A stretch of 64,000 nucleotides of DNA from Bin87 sp965219925 (GTDB taxonomy: Bacteria > Chloroflexota > Dehalococcoidia > Lucifugimonadales > UBA3495). Made by a program: the position numbers and the translations under genes. The notes under the pieces were generated by a model that was not told the origin of the DNA, made no database searches, and worked only from the letters and a program-made list of their open reading frames with translations. Below, one piece after another: positions 52,262-61,311 of this stretch; positions within the stretch are counted from its first letter, which is position 1, and the number at the start of each line of letters is the position of its first letter. Location of the stretch: contig OZ244795.1 of NCBI GenBank assembly GCA_965219925.1, positions 1,302,001-1,366,000 of the forward strand, given 5' to 3'.

Positions 52262-53761
52262 ATGACCACCGGCACAGACGTTCGTACTTACCACAATTTT
52301 ATCGGCGGAAAGTGGACACCCTCCGATTCCGGCAACACATACTCGGTTTACAATCCGGCACATAAGGACCGCGTCCTGGGTCATTTCCAGCTTTCAAACC
52401 CCGAGGATGCTCTTCGCGCGGTGGCCGCGGCATCTGATGCAGCCGCCGGGTGGGCAGACACGCCGGCGCCGGTGCGTGCGCAGGTGCTCTTCAAGGCGCT
52501 GGAAATCATGGAACGCCGCGGGGAAGAAATCGCTCGCACGATCACCGAAGAGGAAGGCAAGCCATTGCCCGACGCGCGCGGTGAAGTGAAACGGGCGATG
52601 AACATTATGGAGTATGCTGCGGGCGAGGGTCGCCGCATGTTCGGCTACACTACGCCGTCCGAACTGCCCAACACCGTTGCGTATACCGTGCGCCGGCCGC
52701 TGGGAGTGGTGGGCATCATTACTCCCTGGAACTTTCCCATCGCGATACCCGCCTGGAAAATGGCTCCGGCGCTCATCTGCGGTAACGCCATCGTGTTCAA
52801 ACCGGCTTCCTCCACGCCGTTGTCGGCGGTAAAACTGGTGGAGGTGTTCGAGGAGGCGGGAGTGCCTCCCGGTGTTTTGAACCTGATAACGGGGCCCGGC
52901 GGTAGCGTGGGTAACGCTCTTGTGGAATCGCCCAACGTTTCGGGTATTTCCTTCACCGGCAGCACCGAAATCGGTACGGAGTTGTACACCCGGGGCGCGT
53001 CGCTGTTGAAAAAGGTGCAGGCGGAGATGGGCGGCAAAAATGCCGTCATTCTGCTGGCAGACGCGGACCTGGATAAAGCGTTGGGTGGGATTGTTCAGGG
53101 CGCTTTCGGGTCCACCGGGCAGCGATGCACCGCAACCAGCCGGGTCATCGTGGAAGATGGCGTTTACGATGAGTTTATGAACCGCCTGATCGATAGCGCC
53201 TCCAAACTCACGATTGGGGATGGCCTGGAAGACGGTATTGATGTAAGCCCGTTGTCCAGCGAGGCTCAACAACGCACGGTTTCGGAATACATTGCGACCG
53301 GGGCCTCAGAAGGGGCAACGCTGGCCTACGGAGGACGCACACTGTCGGGCGGCATTTACGACGAAGGTTGGTACGTGGAACCCACGATTTTCACCGACGT
53401 GTCGCCGGAGATGCGCATTGCCCGGGAGGAGATATTCGGGCCGGTGCTCACGGTGTTCAGGGCTCGAGACCTGGAGCACGCCGTCGAGATATCCAACAAC
53501 GTAAAATTCGGGCTTTCTTCTTCGGTTTACACCCGTGACATACCGCGGGCATTCCGATATATCAATACGGTGGACGCCGGTATGGTTCATGTCAACGCGC
53601 CAACGCTCGGGGGCGAGGTTCACCTGCCCTTTGGCGGATTGAAGGCATCGGGAGTGGGCCAGCGTGAACAGGGCGTGGAAGCGGTAGATTTTTTCAGTGA
53701 GGTAATTACTGTGTACATCGACTACGCCGACGCCCCTCGGGAGCAGGCCAGGTTCATCTAA
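52262..53761 (+). CDS. Aldehyde dehydrogenase (NAD(P)+-dependent)
   Basis: A 499-residue ALDH. Asn157 in PWNFP, Glu255 in AEMGGKN and Cys289 in GQRCTATSR form the catalytic set; all are intact. The closest named subgroup by pattern is the alpha-ketoglutaric-semialdehyde or betaine-type dehydrogenase, but substrate is not fixed. ATG 52262 matches the family start; AGGAG lies about eleven bases upstream. It ends five bases before the trypsin-like gene, so they may be co-transcribed. Confidence 0.94.
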   Translation: MTTGTDVRTYHNFIGGKWTPSDSGNTYSVYNPAHKDRVLGHFQLSNPEDALRAVAAASDAAAGWADTPAPVRAQVLFKALEIMERRGEEIARTITEEEGKPLPDARGEVKRAMNIMEYAAGEGRRMFGYTTPSELPNTVAYTVRRPLGVVGIITPWNFPIAIPAWKMAPALICGNAIVFKPASSTPLSAVKLVEVFEEAGVPPGVLNLITGPGGSVGNALVESPNVSGISFTGSTEIGTELYTRGASLLKKVQAEMGGKNAVILLADADLDKALGGIVQGAFGSTGQRCTATSRVIVEDGVYDEFMNRLIDSASKLTIGDGLEDGIDVSPLSSEAQQRTVSEYIATGASEGATLAYGGRTLSGGIYDEGWYVEPTIFTDVSPEMRIAREEIFGPVLTVFRARDLEHAVEISNNVKFGLSSSVYTRDIPRAFRYINTVDAGMVHVNAPTLGGEVHLPFGGLKASGVGQREQGVEAVDFFSEVITVYIDYADAPREQARFI

Positions 53762-53766
53762 CACGG

Positions 53767-54546
53767 TTGCGTCGGGGCAAGAAATCGACCGCGCTGGTGG
53801 GATTGGCAGCGGTGGCGGTTCTGCTGACCGCCGGATGCAATCCTACGGATGAAGAACTTGCCACACGGATCGCGGACGGAATAAAGGCTGCCATTACCAA
53901 TTCCGACGTACGTGTTGGCGACCTGAATCCACTGTACCGAGGGGTTTGGCCATCGGTGTTTTACGTCGATCCCGGTGATCGTCAGCACGGCACCGGCTGG
54001 CTGCTGGAGCCGGGATTGATCGTAACGGTCGCCCACCTGGTCGAAGGTCGGCGGCAGGTTATCGTGCGGCAGGCCACTGCACCGACCTTTGTGGCCGATG
54101 TCGTGGGCTCTGACGATCTTCGGGATGTGGCCTTGTTGCGATACGATCCGGCTCAAGCCGAGTTGGACCCCAGGGCAATGCCGCTCCCGCTGGGCAACGC
54201 TACCATCGACGATATCGCCAAAGACCTGCTGGCGTTAGGTTATTCGGGCAGCGGCGTGAAGCGCCAGGGGACAGTGGGGTCACCAAAGGCCAACGCCGGC
54301 ATTTTGTCTCAGATAACCAATTTTGGCGCCGATAGCTACGGCAGGAACCTGGAAATGGATGCTGCCATAGATCCGGGCGACAGCGGCGGCCCGGTGTTGA
54401 ACCGGCAAGGCGAGGTGGTCGGGATGGTAAGGGCGGCGGCCCGGCATTCGGCGGACGGTGGTTTGGTCGTGGGAACGTTCTACGCGGTCCACGCCGATGA
54501 AATCCGGACAGCGATAGCGTCAATTGAGTCTGGGGAACAACAATAA
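53767..54546 (+). CDS. Exported trypsin-like serine protease lipoprotein
   Basis: A 259-residue lipoprotein (lipobox T-A-G-C, Cys24). The chymotrypsin-like triad is complete: His90 in TVAHLVEG, Asp120 in RDVALLRY and Ser206 in GDSGGPVL. No PDZ domain follows, unlike HtrA/DegP. The start is a TTG at 53767 without a strong ribosome site, five bases after the ALDH stop. It acts outside the cell membrane on misfolded or regulatory proteins. Confidence 0.9.
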   Translation: MRRGKKSTALVGLAAVAVLLTAGCNPTDEELATRIADGIKAAITNSDVRVGDLNPLYRGVWPSVFYVDPGDRQHGTGWLLEPGLIVTVAHLVEGRRQVIVRQATAPTFVADVVGSDDLRDVALLRYDPAQAELDPRAMPLPLGNATIDDIAKDLLALGYSGSGVKRQGTVGSPKANAGILSQITNFGADSYGRNLEMDAAIDPGDSGGPVLNRQGEVVGMVRAAARHSADGGLVVGTFYAVHADEIRTAIASIESGEQQ

Positions 54547-54564
54547 CGCCGTCCCCAGGGTGAT

Positions 54565-54689
54565 CAGGACGATTGCAAAGCCCTTGGCACCCGCTCATGG
54601 TGAGCCTGTCGAACCACGGGCAACCATCCTTCGACGTGCTCAGGATGAGCGGAGAGAACAGGCCGGCCAACAACTTCGCAATCGTCCTG
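54565..54689. mobile_element. Family A-related element with 10-bp duplication
   Basis: A 125-bp element with perfect ends CAGGACGATTGC and GCAATCGTCCTG but a family A core (CTCATGGTGAGC, CCTTCGACGTGCTCAGG). Flanks are CCAGGGTGAT (54555-54564) and CCAAGGTGAT (54690-54699), a 10-bp duplication with one mismatch. It is the first of three repeats packed into 54547-55107. Confidence 0.82.
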
Positions 54690-54732
54690 CCAAGGTGATT
54701 AGGCTCTGTTGGCATTTTGAAATTTCATTTCG

Positions 54733-54862
54733 TCATTCCGGCGAAAGAACGTCACCCCGTACTTGATACAGGGCCGGAATCCAGTGCTCCAAATAAGCAT
54801 AACCATCCCGAAATTAGCCACCTCTCGACTCTCTGGATTCCCGCTTTCGCGGGAATGACGGG
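54733..54862. repeat. CATTCCxGCGAAAGC hairpin repeat pair
   Basis: Two inverted arms, GTCATTCCGGCGAAAG near 54733 and GATTCCCGCTTTCGCGGGAA near 54836, are separated by about 90 bases. The same arms occur within the MITE at 32720-32900 and near 63505-63530. No ORF. Confidence 0.65.
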
Positions 54863-54909
54863 AATGGCGGGAATGACTGGAAATGTCAACAGAACCTGCT
54901 CGACCTTGC

Positions 54910-55084
54910 AGGGCCTTTCGGTTTTCCTCATGTCATTGCGACCCCGTACTTGATATGGGGGTGGCAATCTCGTCGCCGTAGCAATGATGGTTCCCCGGCA
55001 CGTGCTCAACCTCAACGAGATTGCCACGTGGTTCGACAGGCTCACCATGAGCGGCTGCGCTCCTCGCAATGACAACCGAATGAC
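54910..55084. mobile_element. Family B element with exact 15-bp flanking duplication
   Basis: About 175 bp holding the TCATTGCGACC...CTCGCAATGACA core, flanked by CCTGCTCGACCTTGC on both sides (54895-54909 and 55085-55099). The usual CTCACGCGTACC ends are absent or degraded. The core carries the GTGGTTCGACAGGCTCACC module. Confidence 0.8.
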
Positions 55085-55107
55085 CCTGCTCGACCTTGCC
55101 GGCGGGG

Positions 55108-55506
55108 TTACAGCGAGCGCCGGCCACTGAACCCGGTGTCGGTGGGATGCCACCACTCAATGGAGGGTTCCCCACGCTGCCAACACAGGTACACGGTGTC
55201 ACCGCCGCGCCGGGCCGGGAAATCGACCAGGCCACGGCCAATGTCTCGCACGAGTATGCCGGCGTTGGTTATCTCGGTTACAGCTTCCTGGATCTGGCGA
55301 GTGAGACGGGACACCTCGTCTTCTGCGGCAGAGATTTCCTCCTCGCTGCTGGAGTGCCCGTTGCTGCGCCGCCTGCGGAGCAGACCCAGCAGATGCTCCT
55401 GCCGTTCAACCAACCGGCTTCGCACCGGAGCCATCGCGGCGAACCGCTCTTCCAGCCAGGGTACCAACGCGTTGGCATCATCCAGATTGAAAATCCGCTC
55501 AGGCAT
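55108..55506 (-). CDS. DUF2203 family protein
   Basis: A 132-residue helical protein. RIFNLDDANALVPWLEERFAAM, the coiled-coil-like central helices and the end GGDTVYLCWQRGEPSIEWWHPTDTGFSGR are the DUF2203 pattern. Function unknown. ATG 55506 matches the family start. It is divergent from the TrmI-type gene, with a TATAAT box between. Confidence 0.92.
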   Translation of the reverse strand: MPERIFNLDDANALVPWLEERFAAMAPVRSRLVERQEHLLGLLRRRRSNGHSSSEEEISAAEDEVSRLTRQIQEAVTEITNAGILVRDIGRGLVDFPARRGGDTVYLCWQRGEPSIEWWHPTDTGFSGRRSL

Positions 55507-55514
55507 AACCAATG

Positions 55515-55520
55515 TATAAT
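55515..55520 (+). promoter_or_regulatory. Candidate -10 box for the tRNA methyltransferase
   Basis: A perfect TATAAT lies 67 bases before the ATG at 55587 and 9 bases from the divergent DUF2203 start. No -35 box at standard spacing was seen. Confidence 0.4.
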
Positions 55521-55586
55521 ACACCAACCTGCGCGTTGCCAACGGGTCGTTGCAGACTCCTGTCGACACGTCGCGAGCCTCCCATA

Positions 55587-56444
55587 ATGCACGACGAAAC
55601 TCCCATCAACACACCCAACCGCGGCCAATTTGCCCTGGGCGACCTGGCATTGTTTATCGACCGAAAGGGTCGTACGTACCAGCACACACTCACGGATGGC
55701 GGCAGTTTCCATAGTCATCTGGGGCAGCTGACCAACGATCAGGTTATTGGTCAATCAGTGGGTGGCTGGTACACCACCAACCGGGGGCACGTTCTGCTGG
55801 GCATCCGTCCGACGCTGGGGGACTACGTCCGATTGATGCCCCGTGGGCCGCAGGTCATCTACGCCAAGGACCTGGGCAACATCGTGTCGATGGCCGACTT
55901 GTTCCCGGGCGCTACGGTGGTCGAAGCCGGGCTTGGCTCGGGAGCGTTGACCACCGCGTTGCTGAGGGCGGTTGGTCCAAACGGACGGGTGCATTCCTAC
56001 GAAATCAACCCGGCAGTGGTGGGCAAGGCGCTGGCCAACGTAGCATCAATCGTGCCTGATACCGATAACCACCAGGTTACCGTGGGGGATATATTCGAGG
56101 GAATCGCCGAGACCGCAGTTGATCGGGTGATATTGGATCTTCCGGAGCCGTGGCAGGCGGTGGACGCCGCTGCCGAGGCGTTGATTACCGGGGGCATATT
56201 GTTGTCATTCCTGCCGACCATTTTGCAGGTGCAGGAACTGGTATTGGCATTGAACGCCGATGGACGGTTTGCCCGCGTCGAAACGGCTGAAACCTTGCTG
56301 AGGGGCTGGAACGTAACTCGTCGCAGTGTTCGGCCGGCGCACCGGATGGTTGCTCACAGCGGGTTCATCACCACGGCGGTGAGGTGCGTGCCGCGGGCCA
56401 GGCCACAGACAGCGGAGGACCTGCCGGCCGAAGCCGACGGTTAG
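55587..56444 (+). CDS. trmI: tRNA (adenine-58-N1)-methyltransferase, TrmI family
   Basis: A 285-residue class I methyltransferase. N-terminal beta domain (FALGDLALFIDRKGRTYQHTL), the conserved block QVIYAKDLGNIVSMADLFPGATVVEAGLGSGALT with the SAM-binding loop, and the catalytic-side DLPEPW (normally D-x-P-x-P-W) are present. The C-terminus carries HRMVAHSGFITTA. It modifies the T-loop of tRNA. It ends in a 4-base convergent overlap with the acuC gene stop. Confidence 0.93.
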   Translation: MHDETPINTPNRGQFALGDLALFIDRKGRTYQHTLTDGGSFHSHLGQLTNDQVIGQSVGGWYTTNRGHVLLGIRPTLGDYVRLMPRGPQVIYAKDLGNIVSMADLFPGATVVEAGLGSGALTTALLRAVGPNGRVHSYEINPAVVGKALANVASIVPDTDNHQVTVGDIFEGIAETAVDRVILDLPEPWQAVDAAAEALITGGILLSFLPTILQVQELVLALNADGRFARVETAETLLRGWNVTRRSVRPAHRMVAHSGFITTAVRCVPRARPQTAEDLPAEADG

Positions 56445-57568
56445 GTTGTCAGGCCATGCACCGGGAAGACCGCGTCGCGCACGGCTGACACACTCTCAAC
56501 AGCCAACGCCCTGGCGTCTGCCCTAACGTGGCCCGGTATTTCGGGCACATCCGTGTCGCGCAATGTGTTGCGTCCCAGGCGCTCCACGGCAATGGTGGGT
56601 ACGCGGTCGGGCCACTCGGCGCCACACATCACGCCGTAGGCCATTGTCCAGCATCTGGCGACGGCGCTGAGATCATACCCACCGCCTCCAGTGGCTAACC
56701 ACGGATACCCCAGGCTGCCCAATCGTTCCACCGCGGCGACGAATCCGCGGCTGGTCACTTGCAGGTGGGTCAGCGGGTCGGTGTGGTAGGAATCGATGCC
56801 AAGCTGAGTCAACAGCACGTCGGGCGCAAAAGCCTGCACCAGGGGCGGGACGATGGCCTCAAACGCTTCCAGGTAAATTTCGTCGTCCGTGTAGGGGTAT
56901 AGAGGGAGGTTCACAGCATAACCCACGCCGGACCCGGCGCCGGTTTCGCCGGCGAAGCCGGTCCCCGGAAACAGGAACCGGCCTGACTCGTGGATCGAGA
57001 TGGTCAGCACGCGTGAGTCATCATAGAAGGCGTTTTGAACTCCATCGCCGTGGTGGGCGTCGATGTCAACGTATGCAACCCGCAAGCCTCGGTTCAACAG
57101 GTACTTGATGGCGACAACCGGATCGTTGAAAACGCAGAATCCGCTGGCCTGGCGCGCCGCGGCGTGGTGAAGGCCCCCGCTGATGTTGAACGCGGCAGAT
57201 ACCTCTCCGTCGGCCACCATGCGGGCGGCGGTCAGAGTGGCGCCGGTGCTCAGCATGGCTGCTTCATACATGCCGGGGTAGGTTGGGTTGTCACCGCCCT
57301 GGGCGAATCCAAAACGTTGGGGCTGGAATCCGGTCAACCCCAGACTGAATGTACGCACTGCGGAGATGTAATCCCGGGAATGGAAAGCCCCGACGCTGGA
57401 CTCGTCAGCCGCGGACGGTGCAACCAACAAGGAATCAGCGCCGTCGAATGCGCCGTATGCCTCGAGGAGTTCGTAGGTGTGGCGCAGTCGAATGGGGCGC
57501 ATGGGATGGTCGGCTCGCAGCACATGCTGGCTCATGTTGTCGTCATATACGAATGCAGCTCGTGGCAT
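56441..57568 (-). CDS. AcuC/histone deacetylase-family protein
   Basis: A 375-residue arginase-deacetylase fold. Motifs SGGLHHA, D-I-D-A-H-H-G-D-G-V and GGGYDLSAVARCW hold the zinc ligands and catalytic His pair. AcuC deacetylates acetyl-CoA synthetase or acts on polyamines. The start is RADHPMRPIR in the first 30 residues, typical of AcuC. Convergent with the TrmI gene; the two stops overlap. Confidence 0.94.
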   Translation of the reverse strand: MPRAAFVYDDNMSQHVLRADHPMRPIRLRHTYELLEAYGAFDGADSLLVAPSAADESSVGAFHSRDYISAVRTFSLGLTGFQPQRFGFAQGGDNPTYPGMYEAAMLSTGATLTAARMVADGEVSAAFNISGGLHHAAARQASGFCVFNDPVVAIKYLLNRGLRVAYVDIDAHHGDGVQNAFYDDSRVLTISIHESGRFLFPGTGFAGETGAGSGVGYAVNLPLYPYTDDEIYLEAFEAIVPPLVQAFAPDVLLTQLGIDSYHTDPLTHLQVTSRGFVAAVERLGSLGYPWLATGGGGYDLSAVARCWTMAYGVMCGAEWPDRVPTIAVERLGRNTLRDTDVPEIPGHVRADARALAVESVSAVRDAVFPVHGLTT

Positions 57569-57682
57569 ATCTCTTTTCCTCTTTCGGCAAGATCACTAGG
57601 TGAGTAGATTATCACGGACGGAATCGGAACAGGCCGCTATGATAAACTGAGGACAATCCACGACCCCTACCTGAGGTGGTCA

Positions 57683-58045
57683 ATGGCGAGCGAAACGCCG
57701 CAGAACGCTTCATTTGATACAGCGTCAAACGACTTCCCAGCAGCATCCGCCGATTCCCCTTCCCGGCAGACTTTGCCATCGGTTTGGCGAACTGCCTGGC
57801 AATGGGTAGCATTAGCGTGGCTGGGTGGGGTACTGATCGGCAGCGTGTTTCTAGTCTTGGTTCTCAGTCCAGATCCCAACACTGGCTCGCGGCTAGAGGT
57901 TGATGCAGTAAAGATATCAGCAGTGGTGATCGGCATCGTATTCTTGATGGTCGCTCCAGGTGCTTACGCAACTTGGCAAACTTGGCAAGGATATTGCAAA
58001 AGCATGGGTAGAAGCCCACTAAAGTTTTGGGATAAGGGACATTGA
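57683..58045 (+). CDS. Small membrane protein of unknown function (1)
   Basis: A 120-residue protein with a polar Ser/Ala-rich N-terminus (to about residue 36) and two hydrophobic helices (about 40-62 and 77-95), then a short tail. No family recognised. It ends one base before the next small membrane protein gene and lies upstream of mobA, in a plus-strand run starting near a TATGAT box at 57638. Confidence 0.65.
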   Translation: MASETPQNASFDTASNDFPAASADSPSRQTLPSVWRTAWQWVALAWLGGVLIGSVFLVLVLSPDPNTGSRLEVDAVKISAVVIGIVFLMVAPGAYATWQTWQGYCKSMGRSPLKFWDKGH

Positions 58046-58046
58046 A

Positions 58047-58400
58047 ATGGCGGAACATCCAAACTGGGAACGCCATTGGAGCACGATATCCTTGGGCATC
58101 GTGACCGTCGCGACGGCAGCGATCGGCGCGGCATTTTTTGCTATTGACCTTACGGAGGTTGTCACGTCGCTGATAACGTATTTCTTGGTAGTGATCGCGA
58201 TTTCCGTCTATCTCTGGGTACTGATTCTGGGTGGACGTTCCATTTTCTCAACATCCGACGAGGCCATACTACTCGGAACGTCCAAACGACAACTCGCCCA
58301 GGCACTGTACCGCTGGTTTTTCCTGGAATTATTTGTCCTGGCAATGCTGCTTATCCCTGAGGCGTTCGCTAGTTTATTGCGATCGCTAACGTCTGCATAA
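58047..58400 (+). CDS. Small membrane protein of unknown function (2)
   Basis: A 117-residue protein with three hydrophobic helices (about 15-32, 38-62, 88-112). Its TAA overlaps the mobA ATG by one base (TAATG), and it starts two bases after the previous small membrane protein, so all are co-transcribed. A subunit-like or anchor role next to the molybdenum/tungsten cofactor genes is possible, not shown. Confidence 0.65.
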   Translation: MAEHPNWERHWSTISLGIVTVATAAIGAAFFAIDLTEVVTSLITYFLVVIAISVYLWVLILGGRSIFSTSDEAILLGTSKRQLAQALYRWFFLELFVLAMLLIPEAFASLLRSLTSA

Positions 58401-59011
58401 TGACGACCCAAACCAGCATCACCGCCGTTATCCTGGCCGGGGGCCAGAGCCGTCGCCTGGGTCGGGATAAAGCGGTTGAGCCAATTGCGGGCGAACCGCT
58501 CATCCGGCGGGCGATTCGGCTGGCTGAAAGCGCTGTAAACGCCACCGAAGTGGTTGTCGTAGTGGCGGATGCAGCTCGGGGGCGGGCCCTGCCTTTGGAT
58601 TCATCGCACCGGACGGCTGTGGACGTGTTTCCGGATTGCGGATCATTGGGCGGCATTTATACGGGTCTGCACGCGTCGCATAGTGACTGGTGCCTGGTGG
58701 TTGCCTGCGACATGCCCTTTCTGTCCGCTCCATTGTTGGCGCACATGGCAGAATTGCGCGCCGGCGTGGACGCCGTAGTTCCCGTAATCGATGGGAGACC
58801 GGAGCCTACTCACGCCCTGTATTCCCGCCGTTGTATGCCAGCCATCGAGGAACGTTTGCGAAAGGGAGAATTGAAAATCGCGGGATTTTACGATGATGTT
58901 TCGGTTCAGTATGTACCGGAAGACGAGGCGCGAAGGTTCGATCCGGATCTGCTGAGCTTTTTCAACATCAATCTGCCCGAAGACCTGGCCCGCGCGCTGG
59001 AGTTGGCGTGA
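58400..59011 (+). CDS. mobA: Molybdenum cofactor guanylyltransferase
   Basis: A 203-residue nucleotidyltransferase. The signature LAGGQSRRLGRDKAVEPIAGEPLIRRA and the metal motif VACDMPFL are intact, followed by PEPTHALYSRRCMPAIEERL. MobA attaches GMP to molybdopterin; some homologs attach CMP instead (MocA), which would suit the xanthine-dehydrogenase-type enzyme here, and the sequence alone does not settle which. Overlaps the next gene by 4 bases. Confidence 0.92.
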   Translation: MTTQTSITAVILAGGQSRRLGRDKAVEPIAGEPLIRRAIRLAESAVNATEVVVVVADAARGRALPLDSSHRTAVDVFPDCGSLGGIYTGLHASHSDWCLVVACDMPFLSAPLLAHMAELRAGVDAVVPVIDGRPEPTHALYSRRCMPAIEERLRKGELKIAGFYDDVSVQYVPEDEARRFDPDLLSFFNINLPEDLARALELA

Positions 59012-59346
59012 TGACCGCCGGACGTACGGGCGCGGAACAGTGGGTAGATATCACCGTGGAGCTATTTGGCACGGCGCGAATGAACGCCGGTGTCAGCCTG
59101 GTGCCGTTGAGGGTCGGCTCCCGATGGAACCTCACCGCTTTAGCGGGCGAACTGGCGAAAGAATGCCCGGCGTTATTGGGAAATGGATTGTTCTGCGACG
59201 ATGGGAACTACGGCCAAACGGCTATCCAACCGGGCTACGCAATCAACCGCAACGGACTGGAGTTTTTGGCGGATGATGGCGACGCTCCGCTGGATTTGAA
59301 GCCGGGCGATTCCCTGTTGCTGTTGTCCAATCAGGCCGGTGGGTAA
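59008..59346 (+). CDS. MoaD/ThiS-like sulfur-carrier protein
   Basis: A 112-residue ubiquitin-like protein ending in Gly-Gly, the site activated for sulfur transfer. DITVELFGTARMNAG at the start and LKPGDSLLLLSNQAGG at the end are typical. It probably supplies sulfur for molybdopterin or serves a tungsten-pterin enzyme, as MoaD-like genes often sit before AOR genes. It starts inside the mobA stop and ends just before the AOR gene. Confidence 0.88.
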   Translation: MMTAGRTGAEQWVDITVELFGTARMNAGVSLVPLRVGSRWNLTALAGELAKECPALLGNGLFCDDGNYGQTAIQPGYAINRNGLEFLADDGDAPLDLKPGDSLLLLSNQAGG

Positions 59347-59371
59347 GACCGTCGGGGCGCGGCAGGTGATT

Positions 59372-61300
59372 ATGAGAACTACCCATGGTTATCGGGGAGC
59401 AGCGCTGGTGGTAAACCTGACCACTGGCGAACACCGATGGGATCCAATCCCGCAGCGGGTATTGCGAGCAACCATCGGAGGGATCGGTTTAGGCACGTGG
59501 TTACTGCACCAATACGGTGCGCCCGAGGTTGATTTCGACGGAGCGATACTCACGGATGCCCAACGCCTCCGGTTGCTGGATTCTGCCTTCGAGCCAGAGA
59601 ACCCGCTGATTTTCGCGTCGAGCCCGCTGGTAGGGACAAGGTTGACCACGTCCAGCAAATTTGCGGTGTTAACGCGTTCCCCGCTGACCGGGTTTATTGC
59701 CGACGGTCTGTCGTCCAGCCATCTGGCAGTGGAGTTGAAGCGCGCCTGCGGTGATGCTCTGGTCATTCTTGGCAAAGCGCCCGAACCGACGCTGTTGCAC
59801 ATTGATGGAGACAGTCCGCCCCGGCTGTTGCCGGCCGGGGATCTGTTGGGTCTGTCCACCTCGGATACCGAAGTTGCTGTCAAAGAGCGGTTGGATGACG
59901 GCGCTCGACGACCCGTGCGGGTTGCCAGCATCGGTCCCGCCGGTGAACGGCTAGTGCGATTTGCCAGTATCGCTAACGACGGTGGACGTCAGGCGGGGCG
60001 GTGCGGCCCCGGTGCGGTCATGGGCAGCAAGAACCTGAAGGCGATAGCGTTGCGTGGCCGTCCCGACGCCGATCCGCCGGTTGCTGACGCCAGCGGTTTA
60101 CGCGGGTATGCGCGGGACCTGAGCCGCCGCAGCCTGGGGGCGGCTACCGCAAAGTATCGCGAGTTGGGTACTATCGCCAACGTGTCGGTTTTCAACCGAC
60201 TGGGTACACTGCCAACGCGGAACTTTCAACAGTCCACATTCGAAATGGCTGATGATGTGAGTGGCGAGGCGCTGCACCAAACTCGGGCCACGCGAACGGC
60301 CCATTGTGCCAATTGTACCATCGGTTGCGAAAAGATAATTTCCGTTGCATCCAAAGAGGGCGACTCAAAATCTCCGGGAAACCGCGAGAGCGCCAGGCTG
60401 GAATACGAGAGTTTGTTTGCGCTGGGGCCATTGGTAGGAGTCGGCGATCCTGACGCCGTGATTCGGGCGGTGAAGCGGTGCGATGAATTGGGGATCGACA
60501 CGATTTCAACGGGCGGGGCCATCGCCTGGGCCATTGAGTCGTCGGAGCGGGGGCTGCTGCCCAGGACATTGGTTGGAGAAAGTGTCAGCGGCGGATTGCC
60601 GGCATCGCTGCATTTCGGCGACGGGGAGACTGTTCTAGCGCTGTTGGACGACATCGGGCATCGTCGCGGGTACTTGGGCAATTTGCTGGCTGATGGCACT
60701 CGCCTGGCAGCCCTGAACGTAGGCGGTGGTTCTGAGAAATGGGCGATGCACGTTAAGGGACTGGAAATGCCCGGTTACGAACCCCGCAGCCTGAAAACGC
60801 TGGCGTTGGGCCTGGCGACCACGCCACGGGGGGCGTGTCACAACCGCACTTCGGCCTACGACGCCGACTTTTCGCCAGAGGTTGACCGGCTGACCGTTGA
60901 CGACCGTCGCGGGTCCATCGCCGCTGCCAGCGAGGATTTTGCCGCTGCGCTGGATTCTCTGATCTGGTGCAAATTCCTGCGCCGGGCATTCGGCGACTTC
61001 TGGGAGGAATCCGCGGCCGTTTATCGAATGATCACCGGTTGGGACGATTTCGACGCGGCCGAACTGCGCCGGGCTGCCAGCCACATCGCTGATTTGAAGA
61101 AGGCTTACAACCAGCGGTGGGGTTGGAATCGTGCGGATGACACATTGCCCCCACGGACGCTGACGGAAGCCCTGAGCGACGGTGTTGCGGCGGGCGTTGG
61201 CCTGACCTCTGACGAACTGGACAAGATGATTGCCGACTACTACGTCGCGCGAGGGTGGAACTCCGACGGCCGGGTTGCGATGGCTTCCCTGTCGCTATAA
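59372..61300 (+). CDS. Aldehyde:ferredoxin oxidoreductase family (tungsten/molybdenum)
   Basis: About 642 residues. It has the AOR N-terminal domain (GAALVVNLTTGEHRWDPI, GGIGLGTWLL), the pterin-binding loop GRCGPGAVMGSKNLKAIALRG, and the 4Fe-4S ligands in C-A-N-C-T-I-G-C and the distal Cys of SLIWCKF. Oxidises aldehydes to acids, using a bis-pterin metal site. ATG 59372 has an AGGTGA site; a GTG at 59339 would overlap the MoaD-like gene and is also possible. In an aerobic-looking genome it may be one of the oxygen-tolerant members. Confidence 0.92.
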   Translation: MRTTHGYRGAALVVNLTTGEHRWDPIPQRVLRATIGGIGLGTWLLHQYGAPEVDFDGAILTDAQRLRLLDSAFEPENPLIFASSPLVGTRLTTSSKFAVLTRSPLTGFIADGLSSSHLAVELKRACGDALVILGKAPEPTLLHIDGDSPPRLLPAGDLLGLSTSDTEVAVKERLDDGARRPVRVASIGPAGERLVRFASIANDGGRQAGRCGPGAVMGSKNLKAIALRGRPDADPPVADASGLRGYARDLSRRSLGAATAKYRELGTIANVSVFNRLGTLPTRNFQQSTFEMADDVSGEALHQTRATRTAHCANCTIGCEKIISVASKEGDSKSPGNRESARLEYESLFALGPLVGVGDPDAVIRAVKRCDELGIDTISTGGAIAWAIESSERGLLPRTLVGESVSGGLPASLHFGDGETVLALLDDIGHRRGYLGNLLADGTRLAALNVGGGSEKWAMHVKGLEMPGYEPRSLKTLALGLATTPRGACHNRTSAYDADFSPEVDRLTVDDRRGSIAAASEDFAAALDSLIWCKFLRRAFGDFWEESAAVYRMITGWDDFDAAELRRAASHIADLKKAYNQRWGWNRADDTLPPRTLTEALSDGVAAGVGLTSDELDKMIADYYVARGWNSDGRVAMASLSL

Positions 61301-61311
61301 CTTCCCGGGCA

